Source: Bdellovibrionales bacterium (lineage in GTDB: Bacteria > Bdellovibrionota > Bdellovibrionia > Bdellovibrionales > UBA1609). Taken from it: a stretch of 22,690 bases of DNA. The stretch lies in NCBI GenBank assembly GCA_026713205.1, contig JAPOOY010000220.1:1-22690 (forward strand). Direction: 5' to 3'. This document shows positions 15,537 to 22,690 of this stretch, piece by piece (the stretch's first letter is position 1; each line of letters starts with the position of its first letter). Under the pieces are notes generated by a model, which ran no database searches, was not told the DNA's origin, and saw nothing but the letters and a program-made list of their open reading frames with translations. A program made the translations under genes and the position numbers.

Positions 15537-16709
15537 TTATACAAATTTCACAGCGGCAAAACCACCCCCTTCTTCCTGAAAATTAGTGACCTGCCCCTTA
15601 TAACACCGCGCTGCAATCTGTTGAATGTGGCCTTGATAGGCATAAGCCCTTAAATCAAATTTCCACTCCTGACCTGAAGAATCCCGAAAAACAGGAGGGG
15701 GGATGTATTCCTGAAACAGAGCAAGGCCCTGTCTTAGCTGACTAAATTTTTTCCGGGTAAGAGTTTTTCCTCTATAAGCGCTTTGCCCTCCATGTCCTTG
15801 GGATATCTTAAAGAAAAGCTTTTTTTTGTTTTCCCAAGCCCAGTCCGCATTATTTTCAGTTAAAATTTGCGACTCTATCAGGTTTCCGACAATATCTTTT
15901 AAAGAGGGCCACTTTCCCTTATGGAAACCCCAATCACAGAGGCGGGCTTTATCTGACAAGAGAAAGTACTCCGAAGGATGAGGGCTAAAACAAGCTTTCC
16001 CCTGTCTATAAGCCCGTTGCAAATGGGGAGACTTTTCCAAATAAAAGTCTGTGGATCGATTATAAACAAAATCAACTCTGCGTCCTTGCCCATCTCTTAG
16101 AAACCCGTCAGAATCTTCTTTTAAATCTTTGGAGTCATAAATGTCCGCTGACCAGTTAAGGCGTTGAAATATTTTTTTATACATCAAAAACTCCAATATC
16201 ATTTTCTGCTGAAAAGGATTTTCATCCATAAGAGCCACCTTTTCAGGAGAAGGTTTAGAAAGAGTTTTTCCGCCCTGTTGAAATTTATTCCATTCCTCCT
16301 GAAAGGATTGAATTAACTCCTCCAAGGGTTTTTTGTCAGCGATCCCCTGCGTTTGATATACAGCATCTGTAATTAAAAATCCGGCTCCATTTGTGTTCAC
16401 CTCAATCAGACGAGGAGCGCCGGAGGAATCCAGATGAAAATCGTAGGCCATCAAAACAGAGTCTTGAGGGTGGGGAAGACAAACCCCTGATTCCAAATGG
16501 GATTTTAAAAAATCAAGATACTCTTTATCTGACTTAAGACTGTAAATGGCCGAAACAACTTTGGCCATTTGATGAAAAATGGATGAAGAGATTTTAATGA
16601 CTTCCGGAAAAACTATATGTTTCCACGGGATTTTTGGTAAAAGTGAGTGGGTTTCAGGATATTGAGACAAGATGATTTCCTGATACTGAGAATAAAATGA
16701 TTTTTCCAT
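15537..16709 (-). CDS. ATP-grasp superfamily protein, substrate unknown
   Basis: 390 aa, ATG with AAGGAG five bases upstream. Motifs consistent with an ATP-grasp carboxylate-amine ligase fold: LMAYDFHL...APRLIEVNTNGAG (86-110), VDFVYNRSTDFYL (212-224), KLFFKISQGHGGQSAYRGK (297-315; lysine and glycine-rich ATP-binding strand/loop), FQEYIPPP (332-339) and WKFDLRAYAYQG (349-360), ending GGGFAAVKF. The order, with EVNTNG-like metal-binding residues early, might indicate a permuted arrangement as in glutathionylspermidine-synthase-like proteins. It probably joins a carboxylate to an amine using ATP, but neither substrate nor product is readable. No signal peptide. Stands alone, 164 bases upstream of the kinase-like gene and divergent from the lipoprotein pair. 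Confidence 0.72.
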   Translation of the reverse strand: MEKSFYSQYQEIILSQYPETHSLLPKIPWKHIVFPEVIKISSSIFHQMAKVVSAIYSLKSDKEYLDFLKSHLESGVCLPHPQDSVLMAYDFHLDSSGAPRLIEVNTNGAGFLITDAVYQTQGIADKKPLEELIQSFQEEWNKFQQGGKTLSKPSPEKVALMDENPFQQKMILEFLMYKKIFQRLNWSADIYDSKDLKEDSDGFLRDGQGRRVDFVYNRSTDFYLEKSPHLQRAYRQGKACFSPHPSEYFLLSDKARLCDWGFHKGKWPSLKDIVGNLIESQILTENNADWAWENKKKLFFKISQGHGGQSAYRGKTLTRKKFSQLRQGLALFQEYIPPPVFRDSSGQEWKFDLRAYAYQGHIQQIAARCYKGQVTNFQEEGGGFAAVKFV

Positions 16710-17042
16710 TTAACTCCTTGAGGTTTGAGTCTTCCGAGTTTTCATTTCTTTTTCAACCTCTTCTCCTATCCATCATGTTCTTTGTTTTCATCTTAACGCA
16801 AAATCCTATTTAGCCCTTCCCCCCTTTCCGGCTTTCAGAAAATAAAAATCGTATTCCATTCTTTCCTCAAAATTCCCGCCCGATTTAATGCGGCTTAAAT
16901 CTTCCACAGCCTTTTAACTTCAAAAAACCCAGACTAAAAGAGAGGTTTCAGGGCATTTTATTTTATTTAAACCCCTTTTAGAGAGATAATAAAGAGAGCC
17001 TTTTGTCCTTACTTGTCAAACAATCAATCGGTGTGGATTTTA
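16710..17042. other. Divergent intergenic region without a recognised gene
   Basis: 333 bases between the ATP-grasp start and the first lipoprotein start, AT-rich. It must hold promoters for both directions. A GATAAT at 16985-16990, with a poor TTTATT 17 bases before it, is the only suggestion I see for the plus strand. No repeat copy and no coding frame recognised. Confidence 0.4.
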
Positions 17043-17936
17043 ATGAACAGGGTTTTTAAATTTTCCGCTCTAATTCCCTTACTCTACTTTTTACCTGGTT
17101 GCAATCCCCCGGCGCCTGAACCCCTAACAAGCGGGAGCGCATCCACAAAAACGGATGCCAGTTCAAAAAAGGACTCTCTTTTTCAAACTGCAAATAAAAA
17201 CCATGGCTCCTCAGGACCCTGCTCCGGAAACAGTGATTGTAAGGAAATATGTGATATTATTTATAAATATCAACCGGACAAGGATAAATGTGTACAGCGT
17301 CTTCCTGTAAAACAAGTGGAATTATTGGAGGAAGCGTATGCCATTTTAAAAAACCCTCATAGAAATGACTTAAATAAACTCCCGCCGGAAACTTTGCTTG
17401 TTCTTTTAGGCATAACTGTGGAACCCGTTGTTACCCTCATTAATCGGGGGAGTCAGATACAGGTAAAAGAGCTTTTAATCTGGCTAGCTGAAAACAAAAC
17501 CTTTTCGGAAATTTTTAGAAACGCAGATAAAAAATTTAAAATTCTAAAAGAGCTTTTAATAAAACTCCATACTGATCCCCATCAGGCCTTAAGCGCCTCT
17601 CTTTATAAGGGAAGCAATTTTATTGAAATGGCTGTGAAAAAAAACAATAATTCGGCAGTGGACTGGGTCCATGATTTTTTTGATAAAGAGTGTGACGCTG
17701 TAACCAATTACACAGAATGTCTTTTTAAAGACCACTATTGTCATCTGAAATTAAATCCCCGAACAGAAAATTATTATTTTGGATATGATCCGTTCTTAGA
17801 ACTATTAAAAGACACCTTGGAAACAGCCAAACCCTCAAGCGCGCCGCTTTGGTGGAACGAAAATGTGGATATTGACAATGTGGACAGTTGGTTGGACGAC
17901 CCCCATAATATATGCAAGGCTGCAGAGTTTGAGTGA
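17043..17936 (+). CDS. Putative lipoprotein with CX5CX3CX12C domain (tandem paralog A)
   Basis: 297 aa. The ATG at 17043 starts a textbook lipoprotein signal, MNRVFKFSALIPLLYFLPGC, with lipidated Cys20; a TTG at 17013 would add ten residues ahead of it. After a Ser/Thr/Lys-rich spacer comes the motif CSGNSDCKEICDIIYKY then QPDKDKC, which has the same spacing as in the next gene. Later parts are helical (LLEEAYAILKNP, IQVKELLIWLAENKTFSEIF) and include DWVHDFFDKECD, also shared with the neighbour. More cysteines occur near the C-terminus. Likely disulfide-bonded, membrane-anchored in the periplasm or outer membrane. Family unknown to me. The TGA stop overlaps a possible GTG start of the next gene (GTGA), indicating one operon. 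Confidence 0.8.
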   Translation: MNRVFKFSALIPLLYFLPGCNPPAPEPLTSGSASTKTDASSKKDSLFQTANKNHGSSGPCSGNSDCKEICDIIYKYQPDKDKCVQRLPVKQVELLEEAYAILKNPHRNDLNKLPPETLLVLLGITVEPVVTLINRGSQIQVKELLIWLAENKTFSEIFRNADKKFKILKELLIKLHTDPHQALSASLYKGSNFIEMAVKKNNNSAVDWVHDFFDKECDAVTNYTECLFKDHYCHLKLNPRTENYYFGYDPFLELLKDTLETAKPSSAPLWWNENVDIDNVDSWLDDPHNICKAAEFE

Positions 17937-17956
17937 TTTTTGGAAGAGATTATAAT

Positions 17957-18811
17957 TTGACAAAAATGGAAAAAAAAGACTTACAACAGGGGCTGGCATT
18001 TATACCAGCTCTTTTTTTGCTAAATAAAAAGTTATTGGCGCTTGCCTTCTATATGGGGCTTTTTTGTACAGGCTGTTTACCTCCCTCTCTCTTTCCTTCT
18101 CCTTCTGAAATAAAACAACGATCACAGGCGGAAAAGGACTCAAGAGGCCGGAGAAGCGCGCGTTCCCAATTTACCTTAAGAGATAAAGCTTGTAGTGAGA
18201 ACAGCGAATGTCCTGATATTTGTGAAAAAATCTTTGAACGACGAACTGAAAAAGATGAATGTGAAGATCGCTCTGTATCAGAAGTGAGAGAGTTTGAAAA
18301 AATCTTTGACTTTTTCAAGGGGAAGGATGCAAGTGGAAAGGATATTTCTTCCAATGCAGAGTATTTTGGTAATCTGGCCCGCATAGGGGAGGAAGATTTT
18401 AATGAATTTGTTGATATTAGTGAAAACCTGAATGAACTGATTAACGAAATTCCTGCTTTAATGAAAGCCACTTTCAGAAACTGGGTTGCGGACAATTCCG
18501 CTATTGCAGAAATTTTTAAAAGTAAGGATGGCGATTTTGCGGTGTTTTCAGCGCTCTTTGGATCATCATGTGCAGATGTTGATGCGGCACTTAACACTGA
18601 GGGATATGTTGAAAGAAAACCCGATCCTGATGATGGAGAGCCGAAGGGGGTGGATGATAAAAATCCTGATGATGTGGCAAGAGAAGCCGGGAACAGAGAC
18701 TTTCTTCAATGGGTCCATGATTATTTAAGGGCTCAACCTGAAAATTATACCCCGCCCGATCCAAGAGAATTGATAGATAATAATGATCTTTCAGCTGACT
18801 GGTGCTCATGA
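17957..18811 (+). CDS. Putative lipoprotein with CX5CX3CX12C domain (tandem paralog B)
   Basis: About 284 aa from TTG 17957, chosen because GGAAGAG ends eight bases before it. Other candidates are GTG 17933 (overlapping the previous stop), ATG 17966, and TTG 18017, which would give the most compact signal (LLNKKLLALAFYMGLFCTGC) and put the lipid-accepting Cys at position 20 as in paralog A. The domain CSENSECPDICEKIFERR then TEKDEC repeats the cysteine spacing of paralog A exactly, and FLQWVHDYLRAQ matches DWVHDFF there. Rich in Asp, Glu and Asn; the tail is acidic. Function unknown; a surface or periplasmic partner of paralog A is plausible. Confidence 0.78.
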   Translation: MTKMEKKDLQQGLAFIPALFLLNKKLLALAFYMGLFCTGCLPPSLFPSPSEIKQRSQAEKDSRGRRSARSQFTLRDKACSENSECPDICEKIFERRTEKDECEDRSVSEVREFEKIFDFFKGKDASGKDISSNAEYFGNLARIGEEDFNEFVDISENLNELINEIPALMKATFRNWVADNSAIAEIFKSKDGDFAVFSALFGSSCADVDAALNTEGYVERKPDPDDGEPKGVDDKNPDDVAREAGNRDFLQWVHDYLRAQPENYTPPDPRELIDNNDLSADWCS

Positions 18812-19156
18812 TAATATTTGAGTCATCTCTTCAGGCAGAAGGAAAACACGAACCTTTTTTAAATTTTATGTGCAGTTGACAGCGGCAAAGTAAGGGGGGT
18901 TCTGTATTTTTATTTTCAAAAAAAAGACAATTCCAGGTTATACCGATCGTGCTTGAAATTTTCCGGTTTTTATTTAAGAGACATAGGCCCTTTTTTCTTA
19001 TGAAGAACCGGAAATTTTCAAACCGGAGGAGTATAAATACCTCAAAAAAGAAGAGAGGGGAAAGCGGTTGATTGCGCCGATGTTGAAAACCGGAAGACTT
19101 TTGCGGGTTTCGGGGGTTTAAATCCCTCTTTCCACCAGCTTATTAATTTTTTTCCA
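18812..19156. other. Intergenic gap holding a repeat copy, otherwise without a recognised gene
   Basis: 345 bases between paralog B and the membrane protein. Apart from the palindromic repeat at 18939-19035 I see no coding frame or RNA gene. Confidence 0.5.
18939..19035. repeat. Palindromic repeat, outer ends only (about 97 nt, no 61-nt core)
   Basis: The left end reads TATACCGATCGTGCTTGAAA and continues TTTTCCGG. The right end, reverse complemented, reads TATACTCCTCCGGTTTGAAA, then ATTTCCGGTTCTTCATAAGA. The two arms meet around AGGCCCTTTTTT. This is the cleanest example of the element without a core and defines its outer inverted repeats. Confidence 0.85.
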
Positions 19157-21502
19157 ATGAAAAATCAAAAAAATATATTACTTAACTGGGGAAATCTGCT
19201 GTGTATGTTCTCCTTTGCGCTTCTTTTGTTTTATCTTTACACGAAACATTTCCTCGGTTGGGATATTTTTACATCAAGGGATCTGATGAGAGCGCAGGAC
19301 TGGCTCAATGGTCGGTTTCATTGGCCCGGACCGGAAATGAGCGGGGGAAATAACCTGCCAGGCCCTTTTTTTTATTTTTTACTTTTTCCGGCTTTTATTT
19401 TTGGAGAAGAGGCTCTGTATCACCAAAGCCGTCTATGGCATATTGTTTGGCTCGCGTTAACTTACACTGTTGCTTTTTCTTTCATAGATAAAATTACAAA
19501 ATATAAGGAATCCCGTGTTCTATTTTTAATGTTTTTTATTTCCAATATTGGAATCCCCTTGTTTGGACCGCTGACCTTTGCATGGAATGTAAGTTTTTCC
19601 ATTCTATTCCACATTTTTGCATTCATTGGCCTTTATTACTGGAGACAAACAAATAAAAATTCTTATTTATATTTTGTTGGATTGATCATAGCTTTAGGAA
19701 TACAAGTCCATTTATTGGTCGCTGTTCATATTATAACTGTTCTTTATTTTACTTTTTTATCCGGAAAAAAGAACGCAAGACAATCCTTTGTTTTATTTCT
19801 TTTTTTAGCCTGTTTTCCGGTTTTATTATACGGCTTATTAAGTCCGTTTGATGTCTTAAAAACTTCCAATCTGCGTTTAAATCATTTATTTCATGTGACA
19901 GATTTGTTTTTTTCCAAAGAGTGGTTCAAATATATCAACTTATACTTTTCACCTTTTTATGGAATGATCCCCCTTTTTCTTTTCTTTTTTATTTTTCGTA
20001 AAAAATGGAGCCTCAACAAAATTTTTAACAATTCTATTAATGACAACTCCTTTATTATTATTACGATCATCCCTTGTTTTATAGGGATCTTAATAGCCGG
20101 AAAAGGGTGGTATCTTCACTTCGTTCCTATTTTCTTAATCTCAGCCTTTTCAAAGCTTTTTGACGATCTGATGCCAAACAGCTCAAATAAAAGATTGAGC
20201 TGCTTAATCATTTTGAGTCTGGTTCTTATTTTTCCACTGTTATTCTCTTATAAAGAAATGGATCTTCTATCTTCCGGTAACCTCTTTAACAGGATGAAAA
20301 TCCATCATATTGTTTTATTTTTTTTAATGACACTGTTTTTTTTCATGATGAATGTGCAATGGACCCGCAAAAATTTCAAAAAAATCAGCATTTTTCTGTT
20401 TTGTCTGCTTCTGACAGCTCAAATAAAAATATCTGAAAATTTAATACCCTGGAAAACCCTTCACATTAAAAAATTCTTTTCATTGAAATGGGCCGGTTAT
20501 CAACACTTGAATCCTCTCTTGAAAAAAGTGTCTTTGGAGACAAATTGGCCGGCTAAGGAAGCTATGAAGCGATTATATGTTATCGGCATTCATGATGAAA
20601 TCAGCTTATTTTCCCATTATTCAATGACAGAAGAGTTTTTAAAAACAGAAATTGCTCAATCTTTCAATAAGAAACAATTGAATCTCACAAAATCTTCTGA
20701 AGCGCCTCAGGGTTATATGATCATTGCGCATTTAAAACAATTTTCGCATTATTCTAAAAAAGACTGGACCCTCTATCTATCCCGCTCCTCTTTGCTTTCT
20801 AATTTTTTGAAGCAAGAGATAATTGACGGGAAAATTCTCATCAAAAATCCGGTATTATATGATCTTTTCTGGTTGATTCCCTATAAATCAAACAGTTCTG
20901 TTTTTGTGAGAGGGTTTAGCAATTTAGGTCAGCCTTATTATTGGGAGGTGCCGGAATGGCTGAAAGGCTGCTCTTTCACTGGGAAATTTCAAAATCAGAA
21001 TGATTTTTATTACTGCATGGTATTGAAGGGGCATTTGCAAAAAGCAGGGGTTCGCATTAGCCTCTTTGAAGTTCAGACGAACAATATCTCTCGCCAGCTA
21101 AATCTGAGCATAAACTTTGTTGGTCCTCTTATTGGATCAAGAGGGTGTTGCGACAATCTGAATGGCAGCGCTATATGGTCTGATATCCAAATAAAACTAT
21201 TATGTAATGAAGATCAACTCAAATATAATCTGCCTATAAACATCGGCAATCATTGGAGGATAATAAGAAGGAAAAAACCAGCTCAACAGGGGCAAATTTT
21301 TGTAGCGCCTCTAAATCTTCAAATTCCAGTAAAAGAATTTATCAACTCCACTAAAAAGTCCTCTGGTGATTTTATCTCTGAGTGTAAAAAACAAAATATA
21401 AAGCAGATAGAATTGACATTCTCTCATGTATATGGCGAGCGTAGAGGCGGCATTCAATTTCCGGCGGAAAAAGTAAAGACCGTTTGGAAATGGAATGAAT
21501 GA
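19157..21502 (+). CDS. Large membrane protein, GT-C-like glycosyltransferase candidate
   Basis: 781 aa. About ten to twelve hydrophobic segments occupy residues 12-425; a soluble region of some 340 residues follows. The first loop after TM1 reads GWDIFTSRDLMRAQDWLNGR, with acidic residues placed as in the first periplasmic loop of GT-C enzymes (ArnT/PMT/GT39-83 types), followed by FHWPGPEMSGGNNLPGPFFY, comparable to their substrate-facing loop. If so it would transfer a sugar from a polyprenyl-phosphate donor on the periplasmic side. This is inferred from architecture, not from a diagnostic motif. The soluble tail contains RGCCDNLNG and CKKQNIKQIELTFSHVYGER and matches nothing I know. No Shine-Dalgarno is visible before the ATG. 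More AT-rich than the housekeeping genes by eye. Confidence 0.65.
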   Translation: MKNQKNILLNWGNLLCMFSFALLLFYLYTKHFLGWDIFTSRDLMRAQDWLNGRFHWPGPEMSGGNNLPGPFFYFLLFPAFIFGEEALYHQSRLWHIVWLALTYTVAFSFIDKITKYKESRVLFLMFFISNIGIPLFGPLTFAWNVSFSILFHIFAFIGLYYWRQTNKNSYLYFVGLIIALGIQVHLLVAVHIITVLYFTFLSGKKNARQSFVLFLFLACFPVLLYGLLSPFDVLKTSNLRLNHLFHVTDLFFSKEWFKYINLYFSPFYGMIPLFLFFFIFRKKWSLNKIFNNSINDNSFIIITIIPCFIGILIAGKGWYLHFVPIFLISAFSKLFDDLMPNSSNKRLSCLIILSLVLIFPLLFSYKEMDLLSSGNLFNRMKIHHIVLFFLMTLFFFMMNVQWTRKNFKKISIFLFCLLLTAQIKISENLIPWKTLHIKKFFSLKWAGYQHLNPLLKKVSLETNWPAKEAMKRLYVIGIHDEISLFSHYSMTEEFLKTEIAQSFNKKQLNLTKSSEAPQGYMIIAHLKQFSHYSKKDWTLYLSRSSLLSNFLKQEIIDGKILIKNPVLYDLFWLIPYKSNSSVFVRGFSNLGQPYYWEVPEWLKGCSFTGKFQNQNDFYYCMVLKGHLQKAGVRISLFEVQTNNISRQLNLSINFVGPLIGSRGCCDNLNGSAIWSDIQIKLLCNEDQLKYNLPINIGNHWRIIRRKKPAQQGQIFVAPLNLQIPVKEFINSTKKSSGDFISECKKQNIKQIELTFSHVYGERRGGIQFPAEKVKTVWKWNE

Positions 21503-21525
21503 TTTAAATGTAAGTGAGATGCAAC

Positions 21526-21748
21526 TATACCAATCCGGTTTGAAATTTTCCGGTTCTTCATAAGAAAAAATACTTACACCCTTTCTAACAGACTCCAGGG
21601 GTCAAAAATTCAAACATGCGTTTTGCCACAAAGCGGCTGATAGCCGCATCTGTGTCAAAGCCGAACTCATTTTTGACCCCTGGAGTCTGTTAGAAAGGGC
21701 TTATATCTCTTAAATAAAAAGCTGAAAATTTCAAGCACGATCGATATA
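21526..21748. repeat. Full-length palindromic repeat: outer ends, perfect 31-nt arms and 61-nt core (copy 3)
   Basis: The left outer end starts TATACCAATCCGGTTTGAAA and runs through TTCTTCATAAGAA. Arms 21579-21609 and 21669-21699 are perfect 31-nt reverse complements and enclose the core. Inside is a nested hairpin, AAGCGGCT / AGCCGC around GAT. The right outer end GAAAATTTCAAGCACGATCG then ATATA closes at 21748. This is the most complete copy in the window and overlaps the last codons and stop of the dioxygenase gene. Confidence 0.9.
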
Positions 21749-22633
21749 CTTTGCATTTTCATAATTAAATTGAATCCTATGAAGCTCACGATCTCCTGAA
21801 AACGCGCTTCTGGCATGCATTAATGATAAATTATCAATTAAAAGAAGATCATATTTATCCCATGTAAATGATTTCACATACTTTAAACAATGATTTAAGA
21901 TTGAAGAATAGTCTTTCCCCAGAAAGCTTGAATCAACAGTCGTGGGGCTTAAGTAGATTGACTGTTTTTTTGTTACTGGATGCGTTGGAAATAAAGGCCT
22001 CATAACGGGATCATTCAAATAATTGTGAGGAAAATAACCCTTTATCTTATATTGCTTCATTTTTAACAATCGCTCCTCTGCCGGGGAAAGAGTTTTTTCA
22101 ATAAGTGATTTTTTGGAAATTTTATGTGGAAGGCATAAATCCTCATATCTTTTTTTGATGGATATTTCCAAACCTTTATAAGCTTCCTGAGTATCAATAA
22201 ATTGCATTTGAGCCTTCTCCCCATTTCTATAATTATATAGCGCTGTCCCATGAAAGTCCCCTGGAGTATGGGCAAAATCATTATGCCAGTGTAATGGAAA
22301 ATTATGAAATAACCCCTTGATGCTTTTTGAATTGGAGTTATTAGAAATGCGTAAAACGAAAGGATCGTTGTCTATAAAAAAATTATTTCCTTTTTCATTT
22401 TGGTAAAGTTTTCCAAACGAACTGCAAAGAGTTTTAATCTTTTTTATTGATACAGGATGATCGCTTTTTAATACAATTAACTTATTATCAAAGAATACTT
22501 TTGACTTTGAGGAAGAGTTTAATACAGAAAAATCCTCAAACTTAATAGTATAAAAATCATAATATGTGTTCATTTTTTCAGAATTTCCTGAAAACCGGTT
22601 TTCATCCTGACAGTTCATATATTTCATAGACAT
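21731..22633 (-). CDS. TauD/TfdA-like Fe(II)/2-oxoglutarate dioxygenase
   Basis: 300 aa. The iron-binding facial triad is visible: HWHNDF gives His117-x-Asp119, and LLIDNLSLMHARSAF gives the distal His273; the 2-oxoglutarate-binding Arg is probably Arg286 in RELHRIQF, 13 residues after it. FHGTALYNY and FIDTQEAY are typical of the TauD/TfdA core. Such enzymes hydroxylate small molecules with decarboxylation of 2-oxoglutarate; substrate unknown. The first 45 residues look poorly conserved. The final residues (YIDRA and stop) are encoded by the outer end of the repeat at 21526-21748, and a second repeat end with TATAAT stands just upstream, so the gene is bracketed by repeats. AT-rich by eye, possibly acquired. 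Confidence 0.82.
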   Translation of the reverse strand: MSMKYMNCQDENRFSGNSEKMNTYYDFYTIKFEDFSVLNSSSKSKVFFDNKLIVLKSDHPVSIKKIKTLCSSFGKLYQNEKGNNFFIDNDPFVLRISNNSNSKSIKGLFHNFPLHWHNDFAHTPGDFHGTALYNYRNGEKAQMQFIDTQEAYKGLEISIKKRYEDLCLPHKISKKSLIEKTLSPAEERLLKMKQYKIKGYFPHNYLNDPVMRPLFPTHPVTKKQSIYLSPTTVDSSFLGKDYSSILNHCLKYVKSFTWDKYDLLLIDNLSLMHARSAFSGDRELHRIQFNYENAKYIDRA

Positions 22634-22647
22634 ACTTTAAATATTTT

Positions 22648-22653
22648 ATTATA
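22648..22653 (-). promoter_or_regulatory. Possible -10 box (TATAAT) at a repeat end, upstream of the dioxygenase
   Basis: On the minus strand the repeat end CGGTATA continues as AT to form a perfect TATAAT, 14 bases before the ATG at 22633. The hexamer 17 bases upstream (ACCAAA) is a poor -35. It mirrors the junction at 6615-6620. Confidence 0.4.
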
Positions 22654-22690
22654 CCGACCTGATTTGAGTGTTTGGTTTTCCCCTTACATA
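22650..22690. repeat. Outer end of another repeat copy, cut by window edge
   Basis: TATACCGACCTGATTTGAG followed by GGTTTTCCCCTTACATA. It matches the reverse complement of the right end at 6570-6618 (TATACCGATTTGGTTTGAG ... TTTACATAA), a subtype distinct from the GAAATTTTCCGG ends. Confidence 0.65.

Noticed and set aside
4416..21748. CRISPR array
   Set aside because: The repeats are dispersed over kilobases, palindromic and not separated by regular spacers; no cas gene is present.

Overview
The window reads as a chromosomal segment of a Gram-negative bacterium with modest G+C (about 40% by eye). It carries lipoprotein signal peptides with lipobox cysteines, the lipoprotein-modifying enzyme Lgt, and a housekeeping core (rpsL, rpsG, mnmA, cysteine desulfurase, dut, maf, alr). 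Gene density is high, start codons are mixed (ATG, GTG, TTG), and Shine-Dalgarno sequences are present only at some genes. I cannot fix the taxon from sequence alone; a deltaproteobacterial or Bdellovibrionota-like lineage is a guess.

Layout. 1-814 (minus): N-terminal part of a highly charged helical lipoprotein, cut by the window edge. 1016-4296 (minus): an HD-domain phosphohydrolase and a sodium/solute symporter with an extra C-terminal soluble domain. 4428-4984 (minus): two small unknown ORFs, one ending inside a palindromic repeat. 5196-6275 (minus): lgt with a large insertion. 6694-7278 (plus) and 7359-7814 (minus): convergent maf and dut, both nucleotide-pool sanitation enzymes. 7977-9990 (minus): mnmA-rpsL-rpsG, an unusual arrangement of the str cluster without fusA after rpsG. 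10106-10219 (minus): a truncated remnant of an FAD-binding protein. 10341-11495 (minus): a NifS/IscS-type cysteine desulfurase, the expected sulfur donor for MnmA. 11535-12635 (plus): an unknown two-domain protein. 12632-15372 (minus): a membrane histidine-kinase-like protein translationally coupled to alr. 15537-16709 (minus): an ATP-grasp protein of unknown substrate. 17043-18811 (plus): a tandem pair of paralogous lipoproteins with an identical cysteine spacing. 19157-21502 (plus): a large GT-C-like membrane protein. 21731-22633 (minus): a TauD/TfdA-like Fe(II)/2-oxoglutarate dioxygenase.

The most unusual content is a family of intergenic palindromic repeats with at least eight whole or partial copies here. 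Outer ends read TATACCGATCG... . Three copies contain a 61-nt core of constant length flanked by 19-31-nt arms. The arms differ between copies yet remain perfectly or nearly perfectly self-complementary within each copy, and a nested hairpin in the core also shows a compensatory change. The repeat ends provide the stop codons of two ORFs and place a perfect TATAAT in front of two others (maf region and the dioxygenase). This looks like a structured, formerly or presently mobile non-coding element that rewrites gene boundaries.
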